From Paenibacillus yonginensis (GTDB lineage Bacteria; Bacillota; Bacilli; Paenibacillales; Paenibacillaceae), in the NCBI RefSeq assembly GCF_001685395.1, contig NZ_CP014167.1:1183501-1247500 (forward strand): DNA of 64,000 nucleotides, in the 5' to 3' direction. The notes under the pieces were generated by a model, which did not search any database, was not told the DNA's origin, and was given only the letters and a program-made list of their open reading frames with translations. A program made the translations under genes and the position numbers. This document shows, piece by piece, positions 53,219-61,712 of this stretch (position 1 is its first letter; each line of letters begins with the position of its first letter).

Positions 53219-54323
53219 CTTACGTGTGCTTGCATGGCTGTTCTGGACTGCTATTACGTCCGTAATCGCCTTTCTGCTATTCATCCTGCTGGCGAAATCG
53301 GTTTTTATGTTCTATCCTTCGATCAACGTTCAGTCGATCCTGGTTTGGGTCAACCGTTACATCGGTTATCCGGAGGCTTATTATTACGCCGCTGTTCCGA
53401 TCGTACTTCTGTTCTCGATTTATTTCTTCCGGCGTGAAATGCGGCGCAGGGAGCGGAGTTATCTGGATCAGCTGATTGAAGAAGTGCATTTGATCGGCCA
53501 TGTGGGCCCGGATCATAAAATTACGGTTCGATCGATCGGCCAGCTCGGGCAGCTGGCAGCGGACATCAACAGCATGCTGGAGCGTCTGAAGCTGTCTGTG
53601 GAAGAAGAGCGGCGCGCCGAACAAACCAAAAACGAGCTGATCACGAATATTTCGCATGATTTGCGGACTCCGCTCACGACAATTACCGGTTATCTGGGAC
53701 TGGTCGATCAGGATAAATACAGAGATGAAGTTGAACTGCGTTATTACATGAATATGGCTTACGAAGAATCGATCCGTTTGAAAAAGCTGATGGAGGACCT
53801 GTTCGAATATACCCGCCTCAGCAACAAAGGCAACAACATGCAGTGGACCCGCATTAACGTTGCGGAAATGCTGAACCAGCTGGTTGCACAATTCGGCTGG
53901 CAGCTTCATGAGCACGGCATGGAAGCTAGACTGGCCATTGAAGGCCAATTGGTTATCTGGGCGGACGGCGACAAGCTGAGAAGGGTTTACGAGAATTTGA
54001 TTACCAATGCGATTCGTTATGGACAGGACGGATATTACCTGGATATCCGCGGCCGCGTGCAGGGCGATGAAATCGTCACCGAGGTGGTCAACTATGGAGA
54101 GCCGATTCCGCAGCGGGATTTGCCGTATTTGTTCGAGCGTTTCTACCGGGTCGAGAAATCCAGGGCCCAGCATACGGGCGGATCGGGCATTGGACTGGCC
54201 ATTGCCAAAAATATCGTCGAGCTTCATCACGGCAGCATTTCGGCTGACAGCGACGAGGAGCGGACGATCTTTACGGTCCGTCTGCCTCAGAAGTTTAACC
54301 GCCCGGAGCCCGAGAACACGTAG
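53208..54323 (+). CDS. Sensor histidine kinase, VanS-like
   Basis: This 371-residue kinase has two membrane helices (about 7-29 and 61-80) with a short external loop, a linker HAMP-like region, phospho-acceptor His150 in NISHDLRTPLTTITGY and an ATPase domain (NLITNAIRYG, FERFYRVEKSRAQHTGGSGIGLAI). Sequence and size resemble VanS/VncS-type sensors of cell-envelope stress, but a role in glycopeptide resistance is not implied, since no van genes are near. TTG 53208 is used, overlapping the regulator gene. Confidence 0.88.
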   Translation: MKASLRVLAWLFWTAITSVIAFLLFILLAKSVFMFYPSINVQSILVWVNRYIGYPEAYYYAAVPIVLLFSIYFFRREMRRRERSYLDQLIEEVHLIGHVGPDHKITVRSIGQLGQLAADINSMLERLKLSVEEERRAEQTKNELITNISHDLRTPLTTITGYLGLVDQDKYRDEVELRYYMNMAYEESIRLKKLMEDLFEYTRLSNKGNNMQWTRINVAEMLNQLVAQFGWQLHEHGMEARLAIEGQLVIWADGDKLRRVYENLITNAIRYGQDGYYLDIRGRVQGDEIVTEVVNYGEPIPQRDLPYLFERFYRVEKSRAQHTGGSGIGLAIAKNIVELHHGSISADSDEERTIFTVRLPQKFNRPEPENT

Positions 54324-54346
54324 AAGTGGGGCGGAATGTTACGGAT

Positions 54347-54376
54347 TTGAGCAAATCTTAATAAATTCTTTATAAT
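54347..54376 (+). promoter_or_regulatory. Promoter of the ECF sigma factor gene
   Basis: TTGAGC (54347-54352), an 18-base spacer and TATAAT (54371-54376). The leader to the start codon is about 105 bases and contains the direct repeat CCTGGGGCAA (54422-54440). Confidence 0.6.
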
Positions 54377-54486
54377 TTCTTAGCGGTACAGTAAGCTCTG
54401 ATCCTCATAATAGAAGCTGAGCCTGGGGCAACCTGGGGCAAGCGGCGCCAGTGCGGCGCCTGGATTGGATCAGAGGAGGAAATCGT

Positions 54487-55002
54487 ATGAAATCTGACAG
54501 TCTGGATAAAATCTACAGGGAATATCAGATGGACGTATACCGTTATTTATTAGGATTATGCAAAGATCATTTTACAGCCGAAGATTTGATGCAGGAGACA
54601 TTTTGCCGTGCTTTTATACATTTGGACCAAACACAGAACGAGAAGGTAAAACCTTGGCTGATCCGCGTGGCTTACCATGCTTTTATAGATAAAACGCGCA
54701 AAGACAGCCGTATGAAAACCTATGACTCCGACTATTTCCGCTCGCTGCCGGATTTGGACACGCCGGAAGCGCAGCTTATGCAGTCGGAGAATAAAGAGCA
54801 GCTGTATGCACGGCTTGGACGCCTTTCCGAGCAGCAGCAGGAGGCCATTCATCTCTACGATATTCAGGGTTATTCCTACCGTGAGGCCTCGGAGATGATG
54901 GGCATGAAGCTATCGCGTTACAAAATTGTTTTGTACAGGGCCCGGCAGCGGCTTAAGCAGGACTGCATGAACGGTGGACAGTCTTTTCTGGAGGTTATAT
55001 AG
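54487..55002 (+). CDS. ECF sigma factor (sigma-70 family)
   Basis: The 171-residue protein contains sigma region 2 (YREYQMDVYRYLLGLCKDHFTAEDLMQETFCRAFI) split by the core-binding helix and region 4 (LSEQQQEAIHLYDIQGYSYREASEMMGMKLSRYKIVLYRARQRL) at the C terminus. It would direct RNA polymerase to stress-type promoters. ATG 54487 has GAGGAGG. The following gene is a MOSC protein and no anti-sigma gene is adjacent, which is unusual. A C-terminal cysteine is the only one besides region 2. Confidence 0.9.
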   Translation: MKSDSLDKIYREYQMDVYRYLLGLCKDHFTAEDLMQETFCRAFIHLDQTQNEKVKPWLIRVAYHAFIDKTRKDSRMKTYDSDYFRSLPDLDTPEAQLMQSENKEQLYARLGRLSEQQQEAIHLYDIQGYSYREASEMMGMKLSRYKIVLYRARQRLKQDCMNGGQSFLEVI

Positions 55003-55050
55003 TTTTTAATATAGGGGTACGGATTCTGGCAGAGAAAGGGGCGAACAGCT

Positions 55051-55704
55051 GTGAGCAGGCATTATGCCGTGGAGTCGCTGAATGTAGGCAAACCCCGGCT
55101 GCTGAAAGCAAACGCAAAGGAAGTTATGTCCGGGTTTAACAAACAGGCCACCGAGGAACCGCTGTATTTGTCAGCGACCCAGCTGGAAGGGGACGGGCAA
55201 GGCGACACGGTACACCATGGCGGGGCCGATAAAGCGGTGTGCGTATACTGCTTCAAGCATTACCCGTATTGGGAAGAACGGCTTGGCCTGACTTTGCAGC
55301 CTGGGGCGTTCGGCGAGAACGTCACGCTTCATGATTTGACCGAAGAAGAGATCCATATCGGCGATATTTTCAAATGGGGAGAAGCGGTCGTCCAGGTCAG
55401 TCAGCCCAGACAACCCTGTTATAAAATTGCCGCTTTCCACGGCATTCCGGAATTGACCGTTTATGTGGAACAAACCGGCTATACCGGATTTTATCTGCGG
55501 GTTCTGGAGCCGGGCACAGTGAGCCGAAAAGACGGCTTGCTTTTATTGGACAAGGCCCCGCAGGAAATAACGGTGGCCTATGCTAATCATATTAAATACC
55601 GCAGCAAGACGGACAAGGAAGGAATTGAACGGATTCTGGCCGTCCAGGCTTTGTCGGACAGCTGGCGAAGCTCGCTGGCGAAGCGGCTGGAGAAGCTTGG
55701 ATAA
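55051..55704 (+). CDS. MOSC domain protein (YiiM-like)
   Basis: The 217-residue protein has the MOSC fold (QGDTVHHGGADKAVCVYCFKHY; GAFGENVTL; QPRQPCYKIAAFHG with the conserved Cys that handles sulfur). MOSC proteins bind molybdenum cofactor and YiiM-type members reduce N-hydroxylated bases or other substrates. It starts with GTG 55051 behind GAAAGGGGCG. It is 48 bases after the sigma gene and may share its transcript. It ends before a terminator. Confidence 0.9.
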   Translation: MSRHYAVESLNVGKPRLLKANAKEVMSGFNKQATEEPLYLSATQLEGDGQGDTVHHGGADKAVCVYCFKHYPYWEERLGLTLQPGAFGENVTLHDLTEEEIHIGDIFKWGEAVVQVSQPRQPCYKIAAFHGIPELTVYVEQTGYTGFYLRVLEPGTVSRKDGLLLLDKAPQEITVAYANHIKYRSKTDKEGIERILAVQALSDSWRSSLAKRLEKLG

Positions 55705-55766
55705 TCGGCCGCCCCGATTTATTTTTTAATCTTATTTTTTACACTTGAAAGCAACGTAAATAGAAG

Positions 55767-55808
55767 AGGGTGCCTTTACCAATCTGGTAAGGGCGCCCTT
55801 TCTTTTTT
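55767..55808 (+). terminator. Intrinsic terminator after MOSC gene
   Basis: Arms 55767-55780 and 55786-55799 pair over 14 positions with two mismatches, loop AATCT, then TTTCTTTTTT. Confidence 0.85.
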
Positions 55809-55833
55809 ATAAAAAAGCCATGATAAACGAGGT

Positions 55834-55862
55834 TTGAACAAGGTTGGACGTTAGCCTATAAT
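55834..55862 (+). promoter_or_regulatory. SigA promoter of the HD-GYP gene
   Basis: TTGAAC (55834-55839), a 17-base spacer and a perfect TATAAT (55857-55862). A leader hairpin CCCCTTT-GAAA-AAAGGGG (55881-55898) follows before the ribosome site. Confidence 0.8.
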
Positions 55863-55927
55863 GATGGATGATTTTGGAATCCCCTTTGAAAAAAGGGGCA
55901 AAATGAATAAAAGGAGGAAATGAAAAG

Positions 55928-56542
55928 GTGGAGCAAACAGATGGCCAAATAGGCGGGGAGTCAGCGATAGAAGAAACGGATTCCCTGTATTGGATCAAGA
56001 GGCTGAGACAAACAAGCGAGGAGATTTTTCTGCACAGCTACAGGGTGGCAACGGTCGCGGAGCTGATTGGAGAAAAGCTGGGGCTGTCGGATGCCGAGCT
56101 GGGGGATCTTCGCAGAGGATGTTTTCTGCATGATATTGGAAAGGTGATGATCCCTGGGGACGTGCTTTACAAAGCCGGACCGCTAAGCGAAATGGAGCGC
56201 AAGATGCTGAATCTTCATCCTGTGCTTGGAGAGCTGATTGTCTCGACGATTCAGGGACTGGGTCCAGCTGTTGCAGCGACGGTAGCTTCCCACCACGAAA
56301 GATGGGACGGGGAGGGGTATCCGAATCAATTGAAGGGAGATCATATCCCGCTTTATGCGCGTATTTGCAGTATTGCCGATGCGTTTGACCATTTACTTCA
56401 AGAACGTACCGTACATAAGAGGAAAGCGTTAGAGGAAGCAAAAAGCAGATTGGAGCAAGGACGCAATCAGGAATTTGACGCAGCGTTAATTTCGATCTTT
56501 GTAAACCTACCGAACGAGATGCTTAGCATTTATTCTTTATGA
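55928..56542 (+). CDS. HD-GYP domain protein
   Basis: The 204-residue protein is mostly one HD-GYP domain: HDIGK (His68, Asp69), VASHHERWDGEGYP (about 118-131) and later ARICSIADAFDHLL. HD-GYP proteins hydrolyse cyclic di-GMP or related dinucleotides. The GYP motif is intact and the protein has no sensory domain beyond a short N terminus. GTG 55928 follows GGAGG at about 10 bases. It is a single-gene unit with a strong promoter. Confidence 0.88.
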   Translation: MEQTDGQIGGESAIEETDSLYWIKRLRQTSEEIFLHSYRVATVAELIGEKLGLSDAELGDLRRGCFLHDIGKVMIPGDVLYKAGPLSEMERKMLNLHPVLGELIVSTIQGLGPAVAATVASHHERWDGEGYPNQLKGDHIPLYARICSIADAFDHLLQERTVHKRKALEEAKSRLEQGRNQEFDAALISIFVNLPNEMLSIYSL

Positions 56543-56648
56543 CGGTAAGACAAACATCAGCTGCGTCTATAAGACCCCTGCTTCACTTTAGCACCAAAAA
56601 GGTTCATAATAGGTAAAGTAAACCATATCAACAAGGAGGATTTGTTAA

Positions 56649-57491
56649 ATGGCTAATTCACTTCAGGACAGAGTTGCACTAAATAACGGCGTACAAATGC
56701 CTTGGTTTGGTCTTGGCGTCTTTAAGGTGAAGGAAGGCAGCGAAGTGGTGGAATCGGTGAAAGCGGCGATTAAAAATGGTTACCGCAGCATCGATACAGC
56801 GGCCGTTTACAAAAATGAAGAAGGCGTTGGACAAGGTGTTGCTGAAGCGATGAAAGAATACGGCGTTTCGCGGGAAGAGCTGTTCATCACTTCAAAGGTA
56901 TGGAACTCGGATCAGGGGTACCAAAGCACACTCGATGCTTTTGAGCTTTCTTTGAAGAAATTAGGGCTGGATTATCTGGATCTTTATTTGATCCATTGGC
57001 CGGTGAAAGACAAATACAAAGAGACCTGGAAAGCACTCGAGAAAATTTATAAAGACGGGAAAGTGCGGGCTATCGGCGTAAGTAATTTCCATGTTCATCA
57101 TCTGGAGGACCTGCTGAGCGAAGCGTCTATCGTGCCGGCCGTAGACCAAATTGAATTCCATCCGTATTTGTCCCAGCCGGAGCTGCGCGAATATGCGCCA
57201 AAGAAAGGCATCCGCCTGGAAGCTTGGTCGCCGCTCGCCCAAGGGCATATTCTGAAAGACGAGGTCATTGGCAAAATCGCTGCAAATCACGGGAAAACGC
57301 CGGCACAAGTGGTGCTTCGCTGGGATCTGCATCATGAGGTGGTTACGATTCCTAAATCGGTACACGAAGAGCGGATCATCGAAAATGCGAATATTTTTGA
57401 TTTCGCGCTGAGCGACAGCGAGATGGAAGCGATTGATGCTCTGAACAAAAATGAACGGGTAGGTTCAGACCCGGATAACTTTAATTTTTAA
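56649..57491 (+). CDS. Aldo/keto reductase
   Basis: The 280-residue TIM-barrel enzyme has the full set of family motifs: GYRSIDTAAVYKNEEGVG with catalytic Asp and Tyr, TSKVWNSDQG with Lys, LYLIHWPVK with His and a C-terminal IPKSVHEERIIENANIF NADPH site. It resembles the B. subtilis YtbE/YvgN group, which detoxifies glyoxal and methylglyoxal. ATG 56649 follows AAGGAGGA. It is a single-gene unit. Confidence 0.93.
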   Translation: MANSLQDRVALNNGVQMPWFGLGVFKVKEGSEVVESVKAAIKNGYRSIDTAAVYKNEEGVGQGVAEAMKEYGVSREELFITSKVWNSDQGYQSTLDAFELSLKKLGLDYLDLYLIHWPVKDKYKETWKALEKIYKDGKVRAIGVSNFHVHHLEDLLSEASIVPAVDQIEFHPYLSQPELREYAPKKGIRLEAWSPLAQGHILKDEVIGKIAANHGKTPAQVVLRWDLHHEVVTIPKSVHEERIIENANIFDFALSDSEMEAIDALNKNERVGSDPDNFNF

Positions 57492-57534
57492 GCTCTCAGA
57501 ACAAATGGAATAACAGCGGCTTCAAGCTGTACAG

Positions 57535-57578
57535 CGAACCGGTGCGGAGAATGTCTTCCGCCCGGTTCGTTGTTGTTT
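57535..57578 (+). terminator. Intrinsic terminator of the aldo/keto reductase gene
   Basis: CGAACCGG (57535-57542) pairs with CCGGTTCG (57562-57569), with inner GCGGA/TCCGC pairing, followed by TTGTTGTTTT. Confidence 0.8.
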
Positions 57579-57755
57579 TATACTGCTGAATTCCAAACAA
57601 AATGGTATATTTAAGAAAGAAAATAAGCCGAAGGTTTAAAAGATCCGCTGCCGGACGGCTGCATATCCTGTAACCAGCAGGCAAACGACATATGGGGAGG
57701 CAAAGGGCATAAGTTATCATTTATATTTAGAACAGCGGTTAAAAGCATTTCCGAA

Positions 57756-57813
57756 TTTGGTTTGAATGAAGCCAAGCCGAGAGGCTTGATCTGTATGGAT
57801 CTATCAAACCAAA
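57756..57813 (+). promoter_or_regulatory. Structured 5' leader (three-way junction) before the GNAT gene
   Basis: A perfect 10-bp closing stem TTTGGTTTGA/TCAAACCAAA (57756-57765, 57804-57813) encloses two hairpins: AAGCC-GAGA-GGCTT (57774-57787, GNRA-type loop) and GATC-tgtatg-GATC (57788-57801). It ends two bases before the GGAGG ribosome site. This looks like a cis-acting RNA; no known riboswitch class is recognised. Confidence 0.5.
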
Positions 57814-57828
57814 TGGAGGAATAATTAC

Positions 57829-58416
57829 ATGATTAACATCAGAAAAATGAATTTGGAACAATCCGGTATGCTGGCGCAAATTGACCGCTCCGAATATATT
57901 CGCAAGATCTACAGACAAACAGCGAATGGGCTTGAAGAAGAGAATGCGGGCCATGATTGCGCAAGCTGGGATGAATCCTCTTTGAGAAAGCTGGAGCAGC
58001 GTTTTCAAGAGGAATTGCGGTCCGGAGGAGCGGGGTTTGGAGCTTTTGAAGGCGAGCGCTTGGTCGGCTTTGCTGTGCTTGCGCATCAATTCCGCGGCCC
58101 CAACAGGGACAGGCTGCAGCTGGATCTGATGTATGTGACCCGTTCCCACCGCAGACAGGGGCTTGGCCGCAGGTTAATGGACGAAGTGAAGAAGGAAGCA
58201 GTCCGGCGTGGAGCCCGTTATCTGTATATATCGTCTACGGAAACTGATTCGGCCGTGAACTTCTACCGGAGTTCGGGCAGTGAACCCGTGGAGTCAGTCG
58301 ATAAAGAATTGTTTGCGTTGGAGCCGGAGGACATCCATATGATCATCGAATTGGACAAAAACGAAACAAAGCTGCCCGGTGCCGGATTTGGAGGAGACGA
58401 TATTGAGAAGCAATAA
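57829..58416 (+). CDS. GNAT family N-acetyltransferase
   Basis: The 195-residue protein has the GNAT acetyl-CoA site VTRSHRRQGLGRRLMDEV (about 103-120), preceded by the strand LDLMYV and followed by LYISSTETDSAVNFYRSSG. The first 60 residues carry a positively charged region. The substrate is unknown. ATG 57829 follows GGAGG directly after a folded leader. It overlaps the next gene by 14 bases. Confidence 0.9.
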   Translation: MINIRKMNLEQSGMLAQIDRSEYIRKIYRQTANGLEEENAGHDCASWDESSLRKLEQRFQEELRSGGAGFGAFEGERLVGFAVLAHQFRGPNRDRLQLDLMYVTRSHRRQGLGRRLMDEVKKEAVRRGARYLYISSTETDSAVNFYRSSGSEPVESVDKELFALEPEDIHMIIELDKNETKLPGAGFGGDDIEKQ

Positions 58417-58807
58417 AGGGTATTTTTATTTCTTGGTTTGGATTGTGGTTGCAGTTCTGCTGCTTTATTATGGGAATTCCTGGCTGACGCAAATGAAGCA
58501 CCGGACGAATGTTACCGGCGACAGCAATTTCGCCGTTATCGGTGAAACGGCTTATGCTTTGGTGCTCGGCGCGTGCCTGAGCCTGCTCGTAGGGCTGCCC
58601 GGCCGCTTCAAGCCGCACAAGCCGCTGCTGCTGGCTTTGTTTGCGCCATGCTTTGTTCTGTTTATTTATGCTGTAGCGGGACAATACATCAAATTGCCGG
58701 AAATTCCCTGGTATGAGGAGGTCACCCGGTACGAGGGACGATTCTTGTTCGGCGTCGTAAGCGGGTTCTCGCTGATTCATGGTTTATTTGAAAGCAGGAG
58801 AAGATAA
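58403..58807 (+). CDS. Hypothetical membrane protein, 134 aa
   Basis: TTG 58403 is chosen because GGAGGAG lies six bases before it; an in-frame GTG at 58379 lacks a site. The product has three hydrophobic segments (FYFLVWIVVAVLLLYYG, ALVLGACLSLLVGL, LLLALFAPCFVLFIYAVAG) and a fourth weaker one near the C terminus. No family is recognised. The start overlaps the acetyltransferase gene, and an SDR gene follows after 20 bases, so the three form an operon. Confidence 0.7.
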   Translation: MRSNKGYFYFLVWIVVAVLLLYYGNSWLTQMKHRTNVTGDSNFAVIGETAYALVLGACLSLLVGLPGRFKPHKPLLLALFAPCFVLFIYAVAGQYIKLPEIPWYEEVTRYEGRFLFGVVSGFSLIHGLFESRRR

Positions 58808-58827
58808 ACAGACAGGAGGCGATGAAC

Positions 58828-59574
58828 ATGTCATTTGCGAACAAGAAGGTAGTGGTGACAGGAGCAGGGCAAGGGATCGGCAAAGGAGTTGCCGAGGCTT
58901 ATGCCAAAGCGGGAGCTTATGTCATACTGGCTGACATCGATGCAGAGCTTGGGGCAGCTGCTGCGGCGGCCATCCGGCAGGAGGGCGGCCAAGCCGAGTT
59001 TGTTGTATGTGACGTTAAATCCGAGGTTTCGGTCCAAGCGCTGATGGAACAGGCGGCCGGTGAAGACGAGGCTTTGGACATTCTGATCAATAACGCCGGG
59101 TTGGGCATTTGGAAATCGCCGCTGGAGCTGGAACTAGACGAATGGGATCATGTCTTGAACACCAATGCCCGGGGCTGCTTCCTTTGTGCCCGTGAAGCGG
59201 CCAAATATATGAGGAAATCCGGGGGAGGTTCGATTGTGAATCTCGCTTCGACCCGGGCGCTTATGTCGGAACCGAACAGCGAAGCTTATGCGGCTTCCAA
59301 AGGCGCTATCGTCGCATTGAGTCATGCGCTTGCGGTTTCGCTGGGTCCGGACGGCATTACGGTCAACTGCATCAGTCCGGGGTGGATTGAGAACGGGGAT
59401 TATGAAGCCCTGCGTCCGGAGGACCATCAGCAGCATCCGGCCGGACGGGTCGGCAAAGCGGACGATATTGCCCGCGCCTGCCTCTATTTGACTTCCCCGG
59501 ATAACGACTTTGTCACCGGCGTAAATCTCGTTGTTGACGGCGGCATGACACGTAAAATGATTTATGAGGAGTAG
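58828..59574 (+). CDS. Short-chain dehydrogenase/reductase
   Basis: The 248-residue enzyme has TGAGQGIGKG for cofactor binding, NNAGLG, the catalytic Ser in VNLASTRAL, Tyr-x-x-x-Lys in AYAASKG and ISPGWI. It is a classical NAD(P)-dependent SDR; the Asp in LADID after strand 2 suggests NAD. ATG 58828 is preferred over ATG 58822 because of the spacing to AGGAGG. It is the last gene of a three-gene operon whose terminator has been entered by a group II intron. Confidence 0.9.
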   Translation: MSFANKKVVVTGAGQGIGKGVAEAYAKAGAYVILADIDAELGAAAAAAIRQEGGQAEFVVCDVKSEVSVQALMEQAAGEDEALDILINNAGLGIWKSPLELELDEWDHVLNTNARGCFLCAREAAKYMRKSGGGSIVNLASTRALMSEPNSEAYAASKGAIVALSHALAVSLGPDGITVNCISPGWIENGDYEALRPEDHQQHPAGRVGKADDIARACLYLTSPDNDFVTGVNLVVDGGMTRKMIYEE

Positions 59575-59600
59575 CAAACACTGAGCGGCTCAAAAGCAAC

Positions 59601-59636
59601 AAGCTGGCACCGGGATGACCGGGCCAGCTTTTTTTA
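59601..59636 (+). terminator. Intrinsic terminator, insertion site of a group IIC intron
   Basis: AAGCTGGC (59601-59608) pairs with GCCAGCTT (59623-59630), inner CCGG/CCGG, then a T-run. The intron begins one base after the T-run. Confidence 0.9.
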
Positions 59637-61538
59637 GTGTGCCACGCATGGCGATTAACTAGGTGGTGAAAGTCCACTGTGGGGGTTTGTAGTTACCAAC
59701 CACTAGCCAAGAGCAAGGGTGTCCACCGCGAGGTGGAATCCAAAGGAAGCTGGAGGCAAACTTCCGGCCCAAGGAACACGAACATCATCAGGCATAGGAT
59801 ACGGGATGAGTCTGCTAAACAAGACGAAGTCCAATTAACTACACGGACGTACCAATGTAAATGATGTGGGTATATGGAAGGAAAGTGAATCGTCTTACCG
59901 TGGGAGGTCTCATGGACGTGAGGAGATGCACTTCGAATCACGGTTGAAACAAGATTTATCATGAGAAGTCAGCAGACGCCATAGTACCGCGAACAGTCGA
60001 CGGTTCGAGGGAAGGGCTGAACCTTAGGAGGTGAAGTCAATGAAAGTTACCGAAACAGGAGCCAAGGGCAGCCAACTTCTAACGGAAGACTCTTTGCAAA
60101 AGAATAGTGCGGAACACGAAGGATATGCGGGAGTGCACAGTCCTGCGAGGATAACCGAAACCGACGACACCAACGCAACCGAGTCGAAGGACCGGTTGCT
60201 TGAGAAAATCGTTAGCAGGGACAACTTGAACGAAGCATTCAAGAGAGTCAAAGCGAACAAGGGATCGCACGGAATCGACGGGATGGGAGTAGATGAACTT
60301 CTACAATATCTCAGAGACAACGGCGAGACCATCAAGCAACTGATCTTGGGCGGCAAGTACCGCCCGAATCCCGTTCGAAGGGTAGAGATTCCCAAAGAGA
60401 ACGGAAAGAAGAGAAACCTTGGCATCCCAACAGTGGTTGACCGAGTCATCCAGCAGGCAATCGCCCAAGTGCTTACGCCAATTTATGAGAGGCAGTTTTC
60501 AGACAACAGCTACGGATTCCGACCCAAACGGAGCGCACACCACGCGATGAAACGAAGCCAACAATACGTGCAAGAGGGATATCGTTACGTGGTGGATATG
60601 GACTTGGAGAAATACTTTGACACCGTCAACCAAAGCAAGCTTATCGAGGTGCTTTCAAGAACGATCAAAGACGGACGAGTGATCTCGCTCATCCATAAGT
60701 ATCTCCGGGCGGGAGTCGTCGTGAAGCATAAGTTTGAGGACACGGAAATCGGCGTACCGCAGGGAGGGAACCTAAGTCCGATTCTCAGCAATATCATGCT
60801 GAATGAATTGGACAAGGAACTGGAAGCAAGAGGACATCGATTCGTGCGATACGCAGACGATATGCTCATATTCTGCCGGAGCAGGAGGAGTGCGGAGCGT
60901 ACCCTGACGAAAATTCTCCCTTACATCGAGAAGAAGTTGTTTCTCAAGGTAAACCGGGAGAAAACGATTGTGGACGATGCGACAAAAGTTAAATTTCTTG
61001 GCTTCTCATTCTACCAGAGCAAAGGGGAAACGCGGGTCAGAATCCATCCCAAATCCGTATCCAAGATGAAAGCTAAAGTGAAAGAGCTAACGTCGAGAAG
61101 CAACGGAATGGGCAACACCGACCGGGCGCTGAAGCTTAGGCGTTACATCATGGGATGGGTAAATTATTTCAAGCTTGCTGACATGAAACAACTACTCCAA
61201 ACCACTGATAAATGGATGAGAAGGCGTATCCGAATGGTCTTCTGGAAGCAATGGAAACGAGTGAGGACGAAACTCGAAAGGCTTATATCGCTCGGAATTC
61301 ATGAACAGAAGGCGTGGGAATACGCAAACACAAGAAAGGGCTATTGGAGAATCTCCAATAGCCCAATCCTCTCGAAGTCCCTCGGTAACAATAGGCTGAA
61401 GAACCTCGGATTCCTTTTCTTTTCTGATTATTATCGACAAGTTACTGCGCATTCCTAATGGAACCGCCGTATACCGAACGGTACGTACGGTGGTGTGGGA
61501 GGTCGGCTGCCCAATTAATGGGTAGCCTCCTACCCGAT
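59637..61538 (+). mobile_element. Group IIC intron, complete
   Basis: The element opens with GTGTGCC (59637), continues with GGTGAAAGTCC in domain I and ends with a domain V/VI block: GAACCGCCGTATACCGAAC (61462-61480), the matching GTACGTACGGTGGTG and a domain VI hairpin, finishing with CTACCCGAT at about 61538. These sequences closely match the Oceanobacillus iheyensis group IIC intron. It encodes a reverse transcriptase/maturase and sits immediately after a transcription terminator, the normal target of class C introns. The 403 bases before the ORF are the ribozyme domains I-IV, not an empty gap. The exact 3' end is estimated. Confidence 0.9.
60040..61458 (+). CDS. ltrA: Group II intron reverse transcriptase/maturase
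   Basis: The 472-residue protein has an N-terminal linker, seven reverse-transcriptase blocks (GSHGIDGMGVDEL, RPVRR-type region, IPQGG-like GVPQGGNLSPILSN, catalytic YADD at 271-274) and a maturase X domain (LRRYIMGWVNYF). There is no C-terminal HNH endonuclease, as expected for class C enzymes. It is needed for splicing and retrohoming of the surrounding intron. ATG 60040 has an AGGAGG site; the frame is open and appears intact. Confidence 0.93.
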   Translation: MKVTETGAKGSQLLTEDSLQKNSAEHEGYAGVHSPARITETDDTNATESKDRLLEKIVSRDNLNEAFKRVKANKGSHGIDGMGVDELLQYLRDNGETIKQLILGGKYRPNPVRRVEIPKENGKKRNLGIPTVVDRVIQQAIAQVLTPIYERQFSDNSYGFRPKRSAHHAMKRSQQYVQEGYRYVVDMDLEKYFDTVNQSKLIEVLSRTIKDGRVISLIHKYLRAGVVVKHKFEDTEIGVPQGGNLSPILSNIMLNELDKELEARGHRFVRYADDMLIFCRSRRSAERTLTKILPYIEKKLFLKVNREKTIVDDATKVKFLGFSFYQSKGETRVRIHPKSVSKMKAKVKELTSRSNGMGNTDRALKLRRYIMGWVNYFKLADMKQLLQTTDKWMRRRIRMVFWKQWKRVRTKLERLISLGIHEQKAWEYANTRKGYWRISNSPILSKSLGNNRLKNLGFLFFSDYYRQVTAHS

Positions 61539-61712
61539 TTGAAACGAATCAGGATAAAGGCATTTGGACTGCCCGGATGCGGCTTCCATTTGGCCTTGCG
61601 CCCAAAGACCTGATGAAATTAGAGAAGAAGATGATCAGCTTGAATGTTAACCCTTGCAGAAAAGGTCTAGACTTGGCTTAAGGCCGTTATTAACGAGAGG
61701 GAGGTGGTTCCT

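Larger units (their letters stand above)
57492..57828. other. Intergenic stretch, 337 bp
   Basis: It contains the terminator of the aldo/keto reductase gene (57535-57578), an unassigned AT-rich part and the folded leader of the GNAT gene (57756-57813). No ORF was found. Confidence 0.6.

Noticed and set aside
53277..54230. 317-codon minus-strand ORF
   Set aside because: It lies entirely antisense to the VanS-like kinase gene and shows no protein family.
52526..54323. VanRS-like pair as a vancomycin-resistance system
   Set aside because: No vanH, vanA or vanX genes are nearby; similarity is limited to the general sensor family.
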